In this document: piece by piece, positions 51,185 to 60,380 of the stretch
Layout of the letters: each line of letters starts with the position of its first letter
Position numbering within the stretch: the first letter of the stretch is position 1
Source: Rhodoligotrophos sp. CJ14
GTDB taxonomy: Bacteria > Pseudomonadota > Alphaproteobacteria > Rhizobiales > Im1
Direction: 5' to 3'
Assembly: GCF_038811545.1 (NCBI RefSeq)
Contig: NZ_CP133319.1
Location: 2,013,516 to 2,077,515 of the forward strand
Length of the DNA stretch: 64,000 bases
The notes under the pieces: generated by a model
What the model saw: the letters and a program-made list of their open reading frames with translations, nothing else
Database searches by the model: none
What the model was told of the DNA's origin: nothing
Made by a program: the position numbers and the translations under genes

Positions 51185-52876
51185 ATGTCTTTCAACCCAA
51201 TGGATAGTGAACTTACGCGGCGGCGCCTCCTGCAGTTTCTCGGCGCGCTCGGCATAACATCGGTCAGCGGAGCAACCCTTGCCGGTCTGGAGGGAGCGAT
51301 TCGCGAAGCCCATGCTCAGGCAGCGCCGGGCAGTGTCATGCCCAAGCTCCAGGCCATGTCGCCGAATTGGCCAGACATGATCGAGATCTGGCGCCAGGTG
51401 ACCCGAGACTATGCTGAGCTTGGCATTGACGTTGAGGTGCAGCAAGGCACCCTCGACACTTGGGTCTCCCAGGTCGTCGGCGAGCATAAGCTTCCACACC
51501 TCGTCTCCATGTCCTGGGGCGGTGCCCCGGACCGCATGGATCCGGATTTCTTTCTGAACGAGATCCTGAACTCCAAGCGCGCTGCAAAGGGCGGCCTGAA
51601 TTACGGGCATTACGAGAACCCGGAATATGACAAGGCCGCCAATGCCCAGCGCGTTGAGGTCGATGAAGAGAAGCGGCGCGCTTTGGTGATGGAGGCGCAA
51701 GCCATCGCCGCCAAGGACAACCCGCTGATGGTGTTGTTCCACCGCGACATCATCCAGGCTTACAACAAGGCAAAGTTCAAGGGCGTCACGCCGATCTTCG
51801 GCAATGGCATCGGCTATCCCTATGCGCCCCTCGCCTATATGGGCATCGAGGCCCTGACGCCACGGAAAATGGTGAAGGTCACCTCTATCTACGACATCGC
51901 CTCGCTCAATCCGTTCCTCACCCCCGAGGTCTACAACTCCTCGATCCTGCGGCTGATGTATGCGACCTTCGTCACGCGCGACAAAGACGCCAACATCATG
52001 CCCTGGGCGGCGGAAAGCTGGACACTCGTCGACCCCACCACCATGGACATCGTCCTCCGCCCCAACCAGACCTTCCATGACGGCAAGCCGGTGACGGTCG
52101 AGGATGTGAAATTCACCTTCGACTACATTCTGAAGTGGAAATTCCCGGCCCTCGCGCGCGTGGTCGATTCGGTGAAGAGCGCCGAGATCACCGGCGACAA
52201 CACCGTGCGCCTGAAGCTCAACCAGCCCTACGCCGCCTTCGTGCCAAACGTTCTGGGTTACGCCTTCATCGCGCCCAAGCATGTCTGGGAAAAGGTGCCA
52301 GGTGATAGCGGGCTGGCCTCCCCGGCTGACTGGCCGAATGATCAGCCGATCGGATCGGGCCCGTGGAAATATGTGGAATGGCGCAAGGGTGAGTATCTCA
52401 ACCTCGCCGCCCACAAGGAATTCTTTATGCCAGCCAAGCTCGATGCACTGGTCATGCTGCCGGTGCCGGCCATCGAGAATCAGATCGGCATGATGGAGCG
52501 CGGCGAAGCCGACGTCTTCGGCTGGACCATGGATGTAACCCAGGGCAAACGCCTGGGCCAGAATCCGGAGATCGAGATCGTGCAGACCCCAACGCACGGC
52601 CTGCATGAGATCCGCTTCAATCTCGTCATGCCGCCGCTCGACAATCCGGCACTGAGGCTGGCCCTGCAGCACGCGACGGATCGAAAGAAGTATCTCGACA
52701 TCATCTTCTCCGGCGCAGGAACGCTCGCCAATAACAGCCTCATCACCCCCGTGTTGAAGCAGTGGAGCAATCCCGACGTGCCCAACCCCGAGCCGAGCCT
52801 TGATAAGGCCCGCCAGGTGCTGAAGGATGCGGGTTTCACCTGGGATGGCAATGGCAAGCTGAAGCTGCCGAGCTAA
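51185..52876 (+). CDS. Circularly permuted solute-binding protein (SBP family 5)
   Basis: A 563-residue periplasmic binding protein for peptides or related ligands. The signal region is Tat-like (RRRLLQFLGALG, ending near residue 45 at AHAQA). In ordinary family members the segment LNPFLTPEVYNSSILRLMYA, then AAESWT and FHDGKPVTVEDVKFTFDYIL, is near the N-terminus, and LGIDVEVQQGTLDTW, SWGGAPDRMDPD, the YENPEYDKA segment and the EEKRRALVMEAQAIAAKDNP segment are near the C-terminus. Here the C-terminal block (about 56-223) comes first and the N-terminal block (about 229-563) second, ending at GFTWDGNGKLKLPS where the missing C-terminal block would start. All parts are present once. A GGAGGGG precedes the ATG. 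It heads the dipeptide transporter operon. Confidence 0.93.
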   Translation: MSFNPMDSELTRRRLLQFLGALGITSVSGATLAGLEGAIREAHAQAAPGSVMPKLQAMSPNWPDMIEIWRQVTRDYAELGIDVEVQQGTLDTWVSQVVGEHKLPHLVSMSWGGAPDRMDPDFFLNEILNSKRAAKGGLNYGHYENPEYDKAANAQRVEVDEEKRRALVMEAQAIAAKDNPLMVLFHRDIIQAYNKAKFKGVTPIFGNGIGYPYAPLAYMGIEALTPRKMVKVTSIYDIASLNPFLTPEVYNSSILRLMYATFVTRDKDANIMPWAAESWTLVDPTTMDIVLRPNQTFHDGKPVTVEDVKFTFDYILKWKFPALARVVDSVKSAEITGDNTVRLKLNQPYAAFVPNVLGYAFIAPKHVWEKVPGDSGLASPADWPNDQPIGSGPWKYVEWRKGEYLNLAAHKEFFMPAKLDALVMLPVPAIENQIGMMERGEADVFGWTMDVTQGKRLGQNPEIEIVQTPTHGLHEIRFNLVMPPLDNPALRLALQHATDRKKYLDIIFSGAGTLANNSLITPVLKQWSNPDVPNPEPSLDKARQVLKDAGFTWDGNGKLKLPS

Positions 52877-52952
52877 TGCGCCGGCATGGCGGCGGCAAGC
52901 CTGCTGCCATGCCAATCCGACCGGTGCTCAGCCGACGGAGCAATACTGATCC

Positions 52953-53930
52953 ATGATGTTCTGGCGATATGCCGGGCGCCGCCTGGCGCAGACGGTCATC
53001 ACCCTGTTTTTGCTGCTGACGATCATGTTCGTGATGTTCCGGCTCATCCCGGGCGATCCCACGACCATGCTCCTCGGCACGGGCGAGCTTCCACCTGAGG
53101 CGCAACAGCAGCTGCGCGCGGCCTGGGGCTTGGACCGCCCCATGTGGGAGCAATATCTGTCCTACCTCGCCAATCTGGCCCGCGGTGACCTCGGCCTGTC
53201 GCTCTATTTCCGCCGGCCGGTGATGGAGGTGGTGCTGCCCATGCTGGGCAACACCCTCATCCTGATGGCACCCATACTGGTAATCGCTCTCGCCATCGGC
53301 ATCTGGGCCGGCGCCTATCTTGGCTGGCATCGCGGCGAGCGCGTTGAGCAGATCGGCTCGCTCATCGCGCTCCTGCCCCGCGCCCTGCCGATCTTCTGGA
53401 TCGCCATCCTGCTGCTGATGCTGTTCTCCTATAAGCTCGGCTGGTTCCCGATCGGCGGCATGCGCGAGCAGTTCTTCTATCCCGAAACCTGGATCCAGGC
53501 CCTGCCAGGTTATGACCTCGCGATGCATCTCGCGCTGCCCGTTATTGCCGGTGCGATCTATTTCATTTCCGACCCGCTGATGATCACGCGCACGGCCATG
53601 CTTGAGGTTCGCGGCGAGGACTACATGCAATTTGCCCGCGCGCAAGGCCTCTCCAACCGCCGCCTGCGCCAGGTCGCGCGGCGCAACGCCTTCCTCCCGG
53701 TCTTGACCTATATCGCCATCATGGTCGGCTTCGCGCTCGGCGGTCAGGTGCTGCTCGAATATGTATTCAGCTGGCCGGGCATGGGCAGGCTCATGGTCAA
53801 CTCGGTCGCGCAGCGCGATTATCCCGTGGCCCAGGCGACCTTCTTCCTGATGGCGGCTGTCGTCATCATCCTCAACTTCATTGTCGATCTGCTCTATGGC
53901 TGGCTCGACCCGAGGATCGCCTATGACTGA
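52953..53930 (+). CDS. Dipeptide-type ABC transporter permease (DppB family)
   Basis: A 325-residue inner-membrane permease with about six helices. The N-terminal MFRLIPGDPTTMLLG, the AWGLDRPMWEQYLSYL region and late EYVFSWPGMGRLMVNSVAQRDYP are DppB signatures. It follows the binding protein by 76 bases and overlaps the next permease by eight bases. Confidence 0.93.
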   Translation: MMFWRYAGRRLAQTVITLFLLLTIMFVMFRLIPGDPTTMLLGTGELPPEAQQQLRAAWGLDRPMWEQYLSYLANLARGDLGLSLYFRRPVMEVVLPMLGNTLILMAPILVIALAIGIWAGAYLGWHRGERVEQIGSLIALLPRALPIFWIAILLLMLFSYKLGWFPIGGMREQFFYPETWIQALPGYDLAMHLALPVIAGAIYFISDPLMITRTAMLEVRGEDYMQFARAQGLSNRRLRQVARRNAFLPVLTYIAIMVGFALGGQVLLEYVFSWPGMGRLMVNSVAQRDYPVAQATFFLMAAVVIILNFIVDLLYGWLDPRIAYD

Positions 53931-54825
53931 CCTCGCCATAGCCCGACCCAAATCCCGGCGTTCGACCGTGCTGGGCACCATCGGCAGCCTGATCGCGCTG
54001 CCTTTCCGCACCTGGACCGGCGCGATTGCCAGCGTGATCTTTCTCGCCTTCTGTCTGATCGCGGTGATCGGCCCCTGGATTGCGCCTTACGATCCCACGG
54101 TCAATCACTTCAACGCGCAAGGTGAGCTTCTCAGGCTTGCCGCCCCCAGCGCCGCCCATTGGCTCGGTACCACCTATTATGGCTCCGACGTGCTCAGCCA
54201 GTTGATCGTCGGCACCCGGATCGTCGTGATCGTGGGTCTCACCTGCGCCTTCTTCATCACCCTGATCGGCACCAATGTCGGGCTCATCGCCGGTTATTAC
54301 GGCGGCCGGATCGATGCGGTCCTCATGCGCATCACCGACCTTGCCTTCGGCATCCCGTTCATTCCCTTTGCCGTGGTGCTCGTCGCGCTGCTGGCGCCCT
54401 CCACCTGGAACATCATCCTCACCATCTCGCTGCTGATGTGGCGGACGGCGGCGCGTGTCATTCGCTCGCAGGTCCTCAGCCTCAAGCAGCGGGCTTTCGT
54501 GAAAGCCTCGCAGATCGCCGGCGCAAGCGACCTGCGCATCATCTATCTGCACCTGTTCCCCAACGTCTTGCCCATGACCATGCTCTATGTGGCCTTCGAC
54601 ATCGCCTGGGCGGTCATTGCCGAGGCGAGCGTGAGTTTCCTGGGCTTTGGTGATCCCAATCAGATGAGCTGGGGCCAGATGCTCTATCTCGCCTATCTCT
54701 CCGGCGCCATTCGCCATGCCTGGTGGTGGACCATCCCACCTGGGCTTTGCCTCACCCTGTTCGTGGGCTCCGTGTTCCTGATCGGACGCGAGTTCGAGAA
54801 GCTGACCAACCCGAAGTTGGCTTGA
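53923..54825 (+). CDS. Dipeptide-type ABC transporter permease (DppC family)
   Basis: A 300-residue permease partner. WLGTTYYGSDVLSQLIVGTR and GASDLRIIYLHLFPN are family segments, the latter the ATPase contact loop. The ATG at 53923 overlaps the DppB stop, and the longer frame from 53881 lies inside DppB and is rejected. Confidence 0.93.
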   Translation: MTDLAIARPKSRRSTVLGTIGSLIALPFRTWTGAIASVIFLAFCLIAVIGPWIAPYDPTVNHFNAQGELLRLAAPSAAHWLGTTYYGSDVLSQLIVGTRIVVIVGLTCAFFITLIGTNVGLIAGYYGGRIDAVLMRITDLAFGIPFIPFAVVLVALLAPSTWNIILTISLLMWRTAARVIRSQVLSLKQRAFVKASQIAGASDLRIIYLHLFPNVLPMTMLYVAFDIAWAVIAEASVSFLGFGDPNQMSWGQMLYLAYLSGAIRHAWWWTIPPGLCLTLFVGSVFLIGREFEKLTNPKLA

Positions 54826-54827
54826 TC

Positions 54828-55835
54828 ATGACGCTCCTCTCGGTCGATAACGTCTCGGTTCAATACGGCAGCTATGGCGGCAAAGTCCATGCGCTGAACC
54901 ACATCTCCTTCACGTTGGAACAGGGCGCGACCCTCGGCCTGGTGGGTGAGTCAGGCTGCGGCAAGAGCACTTTGGCCCTCGCCATTCTGGGGCTTTTGCC
55001 GAAGGCTGCTGAGGTCACCAGCGGCACCATCTCCTTCGAGGGACAGAATCTGGTCGGCCTGAGCGAGGCCGCGCGCAACAAAGTGCGTTGGCGCAGGCTC
55101 GCCTATGTGCCTCAGAGCGCGGTGAACTCGCTCAACCCGGTCACCACTCTGTTCCACCAATTCCGCATGGCTTGGAAGGCCCATGGCGGCCGGGGCGATG
55201 GCCGGGCCCGCGCCCAGGAGCTGTTCCGCCGGGTCGATCTCGATCCAGCCCTCTTGTCGCGCTATCCCCACGAACTCTCGGGCGGCATGCGCCAGCGGGC
55301 GATCATCGCCCTTGCGCTGATGTTCAACCCGTCCCTGCTGATAGCGGACGAGCCCACCACGGGCCTCGACGTCATCGTGCAGCGGCAGGTCATCAACCTC
55401 CTGCGCGACCTGAGGGCGAAGGAGGACATGGCCATCATCTTCATCAGCCACGATATCGGTGTGGTTGCGGAACTATGCGACCGTGTGGCGGTCATGTATG
55501 CGGGTGAGATCGCCGAGATCGGCCCCACCGGCCAGGTCCTCAGCACCCCGACCCATCCCTATACCATGGGGCTGAAGCAGGCCTTCCCCGACATTCGCCT
55601 GCCCGAGGCGCCTCTTGTGAGCATTGCCGGTGCGCCGCCACGTTTGCTCGAAGCGCCGTCCTATTGCAGCTTCTCCGACCGCTGCCCCTTCGTCGCCCCG
55701 ATCTGCCGCCAGAAGAAGCCGCCGCTCGCGCACTTTGGTCCCGACCAATTCGCCAGCTGTCACTTCGGTGATCAGGCCCCTGAGCTGCGCCGGCGGGCAA
55801 CCGAGCCATCGATCTGGGAGGCCGAAGCCGCATGA
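54828..55835 (+). CDS. Dipeptide-type ABC transporter ATPase (DppD family)
   Basis: A 335-residue ATPase. Walker A is GESGCGKST (40-48), the signature LSGGMRQRAIIALAL is present and Walker B is LLIADEPTTGLD. The C-terminal Cys-rich segment (YCSFSDRCPF; FASCHF) is typical of oligopeptide ATPases. The ATG at 54828 starts two bases after the DppC stop. The open frame from 54723 lies inside DppC. Confidence 0.94.
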   Translation: MTLLSVDNVSVQYGSYGGKVHALNHISFTLEQGATLGLVGESGCGKSTLALAILGLLPKAAEVTSGTISFEGQNLVGLSEAARNKVRWRRLAYVPQSAVNSLNPVTTLFHQFRMAWKAHGGRGDGRARAQELFRRVDLDPALLSRYPHELSGGMRQRAIIALALMFNPSLLIADEPTTGLDVIVQRQVINLLRDLRAKEDMAIIFISHDIGVVAELCDRVAVMYAGEIAEIGPTGQVLSTPTHPYTMGLKQAFPDIRLPEAPLVSIAGAPPRLLEAPSYCSFSDRCPFVAPICRQKKPPLAHFGPDQFASCHFGDQAPELRRRATEPSIWEAEAA

Positions 55836-56878
55836 GTGCAGCACCTCCCGCCGTCGAGTTCCGCGACGTACACAAGCACTTCACAAGGGCTGCCACGTTC
55901 AGCGGCCTGTTCGGTCGTGCGCAGCCACCCGTCCGCGCCGTGGACGGCATCTCGTTCACATTGATGCCGGGATCGGTGCTCGGCATTGCCGGCGAGAGTG
56001 GCAGCGGCAAGAGCACCCTGGCCAACCTTCTTGTCGGACTGGAGCAGCCCACGTCGGGCGAGATCTATCTGCGCGGCGAGCTCGCCTCTGGCATGAGCAA
56101 CGCGGCGCGGCGGATTTTCCGTCGCCACGTGCAGATGGTCTTTCAAGACCCGTTCAGCTCGCTCAATCCGCGCTTCACCATCGGCCGCACCGTGGAGGAG
56201 CCGCTGGTCATCCACGGCGAGGGTGATGCGGCTTCGAGACGGGCCCGCGCCATCGAGGCGCTGGAAGCGGCCGAGCTCAGGCCGGGCAGCGCCTTCATCG
56301 ACCGCCTGCCGCATGAGCTGAGCGGCGGTCAGCGTCAGCGGGTGGCGATCGCCCGCGCCATCATCCTCAATCCGGCTGTGCTGGTGGCGGACGAGCCGGT
56401 CTCCATGCTCGACGTCTCGGTGCGCGCCGGCATTCTCCGTCTGATGCGCCGGCTTGTCGACCAGCTCGGCATGTCGATGATCTTCATCACTCACGACCTC
56501 TCGATCGTCACCCATATCTGCGATGAACTCGCCATCATGTATCGCGGCCGGCTCGTGGAACAGGCCCGCGCCACCGAGGTATTGCGCAACCCGCTGCATC
56601 CCTACACCAAGCAGCTGCTCGCGGCGGTGCCCGTGCCCGATCCGCACACAGAGCCTGTCCAGCTCTCCCAAAAGCTGCTCGCGGGTGCCGGAACCGTCTA
56701 TCGCGGCAATGGCTGCCGGTTTTCACCACGCTGCGATTTCGCCCTCGAGGCTTGTGACCGGATCGACCCGTCGCTGGATGAGGTATGGCCGCAGCATCGC
56801 GCCGCCTGTATCCGCGCACGCGAAATCAACATGCGCCCGGAGGAGGCAGCCTTGCGTAAACAGGATCTGGCGGGATGA
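55832..56878 (+). CDS. Dipeptide-type ABC transporter ATPase (DppF family)
   Basis: A 348-residue ATPase. Walker A is GESGSGKST (54-62), the signature LSGGQRQRVAIARAI is canonical and Walker B is VLVADEPVSMLD. The C-terminus has the oligopeptide ATPase CRFSPRCDFALEACD segment. Both ends overlap their neighbours by four bases, so translation is coupled from DppD through to the M20 gene downstream. Confidence 0.94.
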   Translation: MSAAPPAVEFRDVHKHFTRAATFSGLFGRAQPPVRAVDGISFTLMPGSVLGIAGESGSGKSTLANLLVGLEQPTSGEIYLRGELASGMSNAARRIFRRHVQMVFQDPFSSLNPRFTIGRTVEEPLVIHGEGDAASRRARAIEALEAAELRPGSAFIDRLPHELSGGQRQRVAIARAIILNPAVLVADEPVSMLDVSVRAGILRLMRRLVDQLGMSMIFITHDLSIVTHICDELAIMYRGRLVEQARATEVLRNPLHPYTKQLLAAVPVPDPHTEPVQLSQKLLAGAGTVYRGNGCRFSPRCDFALEACDRIDPSLDEVWPQHRAACIRAREINMRPEEAALRKQDLAG

Positions 56879-58128
56879 ACGACGGCAAGCAGCAATTGCT
56901 CGACTGGATCGAGCAGGACCGCGAAACGCTCATCGGTTTCCTTCAGGAGTTCTTGCGCTGCAAGAATCCTAACCCGCCCGGCAATACGGTCTCCGGCGCC
57001 AAATTCGTGAGCGCATTCCTCGAAAGCCGAGGGCTGCCCTTCAAGACCATCGCGCCCAACCCGGAAATGCCGAACATCATCGCCGCGACCGAGTTCGGAC
57101 CCGGCCGGCACCTTGTTCTGAACGGCCATATGGATGTGTTCCCCGTCGGCCCGGAAAGCGATTGGACGCGTGATCCTTGGGGTGGTGAACTGGTCGATGG
57201 CCGCATCTATGGCCGTGGCGCCTGCGATATGAAATGCGGCACCACCGCTTCCATCTTCACCTATGTCTATCTCAACCGCCTCAAGGAGCAGCTTAAGGGC
57301 AAGCTCACCCTCACCGTGGTCTCCGACGAGGAGACCTTCGGTGAATGGGGCACCCGTTATCTGATGGAACATCACCTCGACGAGGTGCTGGGCGATTGCT
57401 GTCTGAATGGCGAGCCGAGTAGCCTCCATACCGTGCGTTTCGGCGAGAAGGGGCCGCTCTGGCTCACCGTCAAGGTCTCGACCCCAGGCGGTCATGGCGC
57501 CTATGTGCATACGAGCCGGAACGCGATCGCGATTGCCGCCGAGATCATGACCGACCTCCTGAAGCTCGGCGAACTTCCGGTTCCTGAAGCGCCGGCCCTC
57601 AAGGCCGCCCTGGACGAGGCAACAGATGCCATCGAGCAGGCCTATGGCAACGGCGCATCCAAGACCATCCGCAGCGTGACCGTCAATCTCGGCACCATCA
57701 AAGGCGGCGCCAAGGTCAACATGATCGCCTCCGACTGCGAATTCGAAGTCGACTTGCGCGTGCCGAACGGCCTCACCCGGCAGGACCTTTTGGACAAGGC
57801 CGACGCGATCATCAGCCGACATCCGGAGGCCTCTTACATTGTCCAGGGCGGCAACGAGCCGAACTGGTGCGACCCCAATGCCGATATGTATGCCTATGTG
57901 CAGGCCAACGCCGAAATGATCACCGGCATCCGGCCAGCGAAGGTGGTGTCACCCGGCGGCACCGACGCGCGCCTGTGGCGCATGCGCAATGTGCCGGCGA
58001 TCGTCTATGGCCCTTCGCCTGCCACCATGGGCAAGCCCGATGAATTCGTGACCATCGAGGAGTTCCTGGCGGTCGTGAAGACCCATGTTCTGTCCGCTTA
58101 TGACTATCTGACGGCCGCCGCGCATTAG
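56875..58128 (+). CDS. M20-family metallopeptidase (ArgE/DapE-like)
   Basis: A 417-residue zinc amidohydrolase, paralogous to the gene at 49817 (shared QLLDWIEQDR, PNPPG, LNGH-x-DVFPV, DMKCGT, SDEETFG, LGDCCLNGEPS, SDARLWR-like TDARLWRMR). It overlaps the ATPase stop by four bases, so it is made with the transporter. It probably hydrolyses the imported peptide or N-acyl amino acid in the cytoplasm. Confidence 0.93.
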   Translation: MNDGKQQLLDWIEQDRETLIGFLQEFLRCKNPNPPGNTVSGAKFVSAFLESRGLPFKTIAPNPEMPNIIAATEFGPGRHLVLNGHMDVFPVGPESDWTRDPWGGELVDGRIYGRGACDMKCGTTASIFTYVYLNRLKEQLKGKLTLTVVSDEETFGEWGTRYLMEHHLDEVLGDCCLNGEPSSLHTVRFGEKGPLWLTVKVSTPGGHGAYVHTSRNAIAIAAEIMTDLLKLGELPVPEAPALKAALDEATDAIEQAYGNGASKTIRSVTVNLGTIKGGAKVNMIASDCEFEVDLRVPNGLTRQDLLDKADAIISRHPEASYIVQGGNEPNWCDPNADMYAYVQANAEMITGIRPAKVVSPGGTDARLWRMRNVPAIVYGPSPATMGKPDEFVTIEEFLAVVKTHVLSAYDYLTAAAH

Positions 58129-58149
58129 ATGCGGGCGGGAGGAGACATT

Positions 58150-59778
58150 ATGCCCAAAGCCGAGTTGACCCCTGCAAAAAAGACCGCGCTCGACTGGATC
58201 GACACCAATCGTGACCGGTTGAGCCAGGACCACCAGACCATCTGGAGCTTTCACGAACCGTCCTGGCGCGAATACCGCTCGGCCGCCTGGTACGTGGAGC
58301 GTCTGCGCGCCGAAGGCTTCGAGGTGGAGGTCGGCTCCGGGGGCATGCCCACGGCCTTCTGCGCCACCTGGTCCAATGGCGATGGGCCAACCATCGGCGG
58401 CTATGCGGAATATGACGCGGTGCCTGGCCAGAGCCAGGAGGCAGTGCCCTATCGCAAGCCGCGCGAGGGCGTGAACCGCTTTGCCGCTGGCCATACCGAC
58501 CCGCATTCCGCTCTCGGCATCGGCTCCTTCACCGGCTTCCTCGCCGCCAAGCGGGCGATGGAGCAGCATGGGCTGAAGGGCCGGCTGAAATTCTTCGGCG
58601 AGCCGGCCGAGAAGATGTGCGGCTCAAAGCCGGTGCACGCCGCCAAGGGCTATTACGACGACCTGGACGCGGCCTTCAGCTTTCACCCCCATTCCTTCCC
58701 GGCCCTGGCGAATAGCTGCTTCTGGGACACCCATTGCGCCGCCTATTGGAGCCGCATCTATACCTTCGAATGCGCCGCGCCTGAGACCTGGAACACCAGC
58801 GCCGCCAATGTGGGCGTTGCCCATGTGCACAATGTCGCCCGCGCGCCCGGTGCCATCGATGCGGTATGCCTGATGTATACGTCATCGAAATATATGAAGG
58901 AGGCGATGCTGCCCCATACCGGCAGTTGGAGCCTCAACGAGTACATCCCCATCGCCGGCCAAGCCACCGCCGACAACCTCGCGCCGAACATTTCGCAGAT
59001 CCAATATTCCCTGCGCGCACCAACGCTCGAAATGTGCGAGCAGGTCTTCGCGGTTCTCGACCGGAATGCCGAGCACTGCGCCGCGATGAGCCACTGCACC
59101 GTGACCAAGGCATGGGTGACACGCACGCGTCAGGGCCTCGCCAACCATGCCATGGCGCAGATCACCTACGATAATTTCGAGCTGATCGGTCCGCCGCAAT
59201 GGAACGATGACGCCCGCGCCTTCGCCCGCGAGCTTCAGAAGAATCTCGGCGCGAAGCCCATGGAAGATCCTTTCGCGCCCGAGACCCAGGTGCTCACCAC
59301 CCCGCAGGAGGGCGAAGCCTGGTTCCGCTCACAGCTGCCCAGCTGGCAGCACAATATCTCGGCCGATGACTATGTGGATTATACCTGGCACGCGCCGACC
59401 GTGCGGCTCTATGTGGCGCGGCCGGCTCTGCGCGCAGCCGAAGGCGGCGTCCGCTATCCCGAATGGTCCCGCTATGCCATGTGTGGCTATCCCGCCTGCA
59501 TCGACCCCATGTGGGAGACGGCCGGCCGAGTGATCGCCGCAACCATCGTGGACCTGCTGACCGAGCCGGAGCATTTGCGCAAGGCCCGGGCAGAGTTCGA
59601 GGAGCGCACCGGGGGAGGCATTGGCGGGTCCAAATGGGTGGCGCCGCTCTTGCCGAAAGACTTCGCCCCGCCCGTCCATTACCGCTGGCCTGAATATATC
59701 GACACGGTTCGCGGCGCGGGCGAATGGACGATCCCGACCCAGGACCCCAGCCAGCAGGCATCGCTCGAACCCAAGTAA
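58150..59778 (+). CDS. M20-family amidohydrolase (AbgB-like)
   Basis: A 542-residue amidohydrolase related to p-aminobenzoyl-glutamate hydrolase subunit B. FHEPSWREYRSAAWYVERL, GYAEYDAVPG, HTDPHSALGIGSF and FGEPAEKMCGSKPVHA are family segments, and it is longer than AbgB (about 480) by a C-terminal tail. GGGAGGAG is just upstream of the ATG at 58150, favouring it over the ATG at 58129. It is 21 bases after the M20 gene, and no AbgA partner is adjacent. Substrate unknown; an acyl-amino acid or folate-fragment amide is possible. Confidence 0.85.
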   Translation: MPKAELTPAKKTALDWIDTNRDRLSQDHQTIWSFHEPSWREYRSAAWYVERLRAEGFEVEVGSGGMPTAFCATWSNGDGPTIGGYAEYDAVPGQSQEAVPYRKPREGVNRFAAGHTDPHSALGIGSFTGFLAAKRAMEQHGLKGRLKFFGEPAEKMCGSKPVHAAKGYYDDLDAAFSFHPHSFPALANSCFWDTHCAAYWSRIYTFECAAPETWNTSAANVGVAHVHNVARAPGAIDAVCLMYTSSKYMKEAMLPHTGSWSLNEYIPIAGQATADNLAPNISQIQYSLRAPTLEMCEQVFAVLDRNAEHCAAMSHCTVTKAWVTRTRQGLANHAMAQITYDNFELIGPPQWNDDARAFARELQKNLGAKPMEDPFAPETQVLTTPQEGEAWFRSQLPSWQHNISADDYVDYTWHAPTVRLYVARPALRAAEGGVRYPEWSRYAMCGYPACIDPMWETAGRVIAATIVDLLTEPEHLRKARAEFEERTGGGIGGSKWVAPLLPKDFAPPVHYRWPEYIDTVRGAGEWTIPTQDPSQQASLEPK

Positions 59779-59807
59779 TCAAAGCGGCGTAAGCTTCCGA
59801 TTACTTG
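59772..59807. terminator. Hairpin across the stops of convergent genes
   Basis: CAAGTAATC (59772-59780) pairs with GATTACTTG (59799-59807) over an 18-base loop. Each arm contains a stop codon: the TAA of the AbgB-like gene and, on the other strand, the TAA of marR. It could end both transcripts. Confidence 0.45.
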
Positions 59808-60247
59808 CGCCTCCGCCCCATTGCCCGTTTCAGCATGGGCTCGATCCGGGCGAGCTCATCGAGATGCGCCGCGGAGAGCTCTTCGAGATGCGCCTCGGCG
59901 CGTGCGGTGAGGCGCAGCAGCACGCGCCGCTGGTCTTGACTGTCTGGCTCCCTCACCAGGAGCCCGCTGTCGCAAAGCCGGTTGGTGAGCTCAACGGCGC
60001 TATGATGGCGGATCCGCAAACGCTCCGCCAATTCTCCCACGCTGATGGGCTGCTCACCCCCGAACCCTTTGACCGCCAGCAGCGCCTGATGCTGGCGCGG
60101 CGTTAAGCCCACCGCCTTTGCTCGATCCTCGCTGAACTCGAGAAAGCAGCGAATGAGATATCGGAATTCGGCCAGAGCCGCATAATCCGCCTGTTCAATC
60201 ATCCTTCGCCGCTCTGGCTTGGGCATCTCTCCGCCTGCTTTCTCCAT
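59801..60247 (-). CDS. MarR-family transcriptional regulator
   Basis: A 148-residue winged-helix regulator (LTPRQHQALLAVKGFG; ISVGELAERLRIRHHSAVEL; VREPDSQDQRRVLLRLT, the wing). MarR proteins usually repress until a phenolic or oxidant ligand binds. The ATG at 60247 has a GGGAGAGG region ahead of it. It diverges from the ClC gene, and a perfect palindrome lies between them. Confidence 0.9.
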   Translation of the reverse strand: MEKAGGEMPKPERRRMIEQADYAALAEFRYLIRCFLEFSEDRAKAVGLTPRQHQALLAVKGFGGEQPISVGELAERLRIRHHSAVELTNRLCDSGLLVREPDSQDQRRVLLRLTARAEAHLEELSAAHLDELARIEPMLKRAMGRRRK

Positions 60248-60290
60248 GAGCTCTCGCCTCTCCCGCCAATCCGCCGCTTGCAAACTTATA

Positions 60291-60305
60291 TCGTATTACG
60301 ATAGA
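60291..60305. promoter_or_regulatory. MarR operator candidate between marR and clc
   Basis: TATCGTATTACGATA is a perfect palindrome apart from the central base. It lies 44 bases upstream of marR and 75 bases upstream of the clc start, a standard place for a MarR dimer. The same TATCG-N5-CGATA form recurs at 63346. Confidence 0.72.
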
Positions 60306-60380
60306 ACTCCGCCCCTGAACCGTATCCCTTCGGGAGACGGCCGGCATCTTCATCATCATCTTCCCTACAAGAGTACCAGA

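Noticed and set aside
51143-52915. 590-codon minus-strand open frame
   Set aside because: Antisense to the permuted binding protein, which has a signal peptide, ribosome site and clear family motifs.
60219-60380. Longer N-terminus for the ClC gene
   Set aside because: It would overlap the marR start and translate through the TATCG-N5-CGATA operator; ATG 60381 gives the normal N-terminus.
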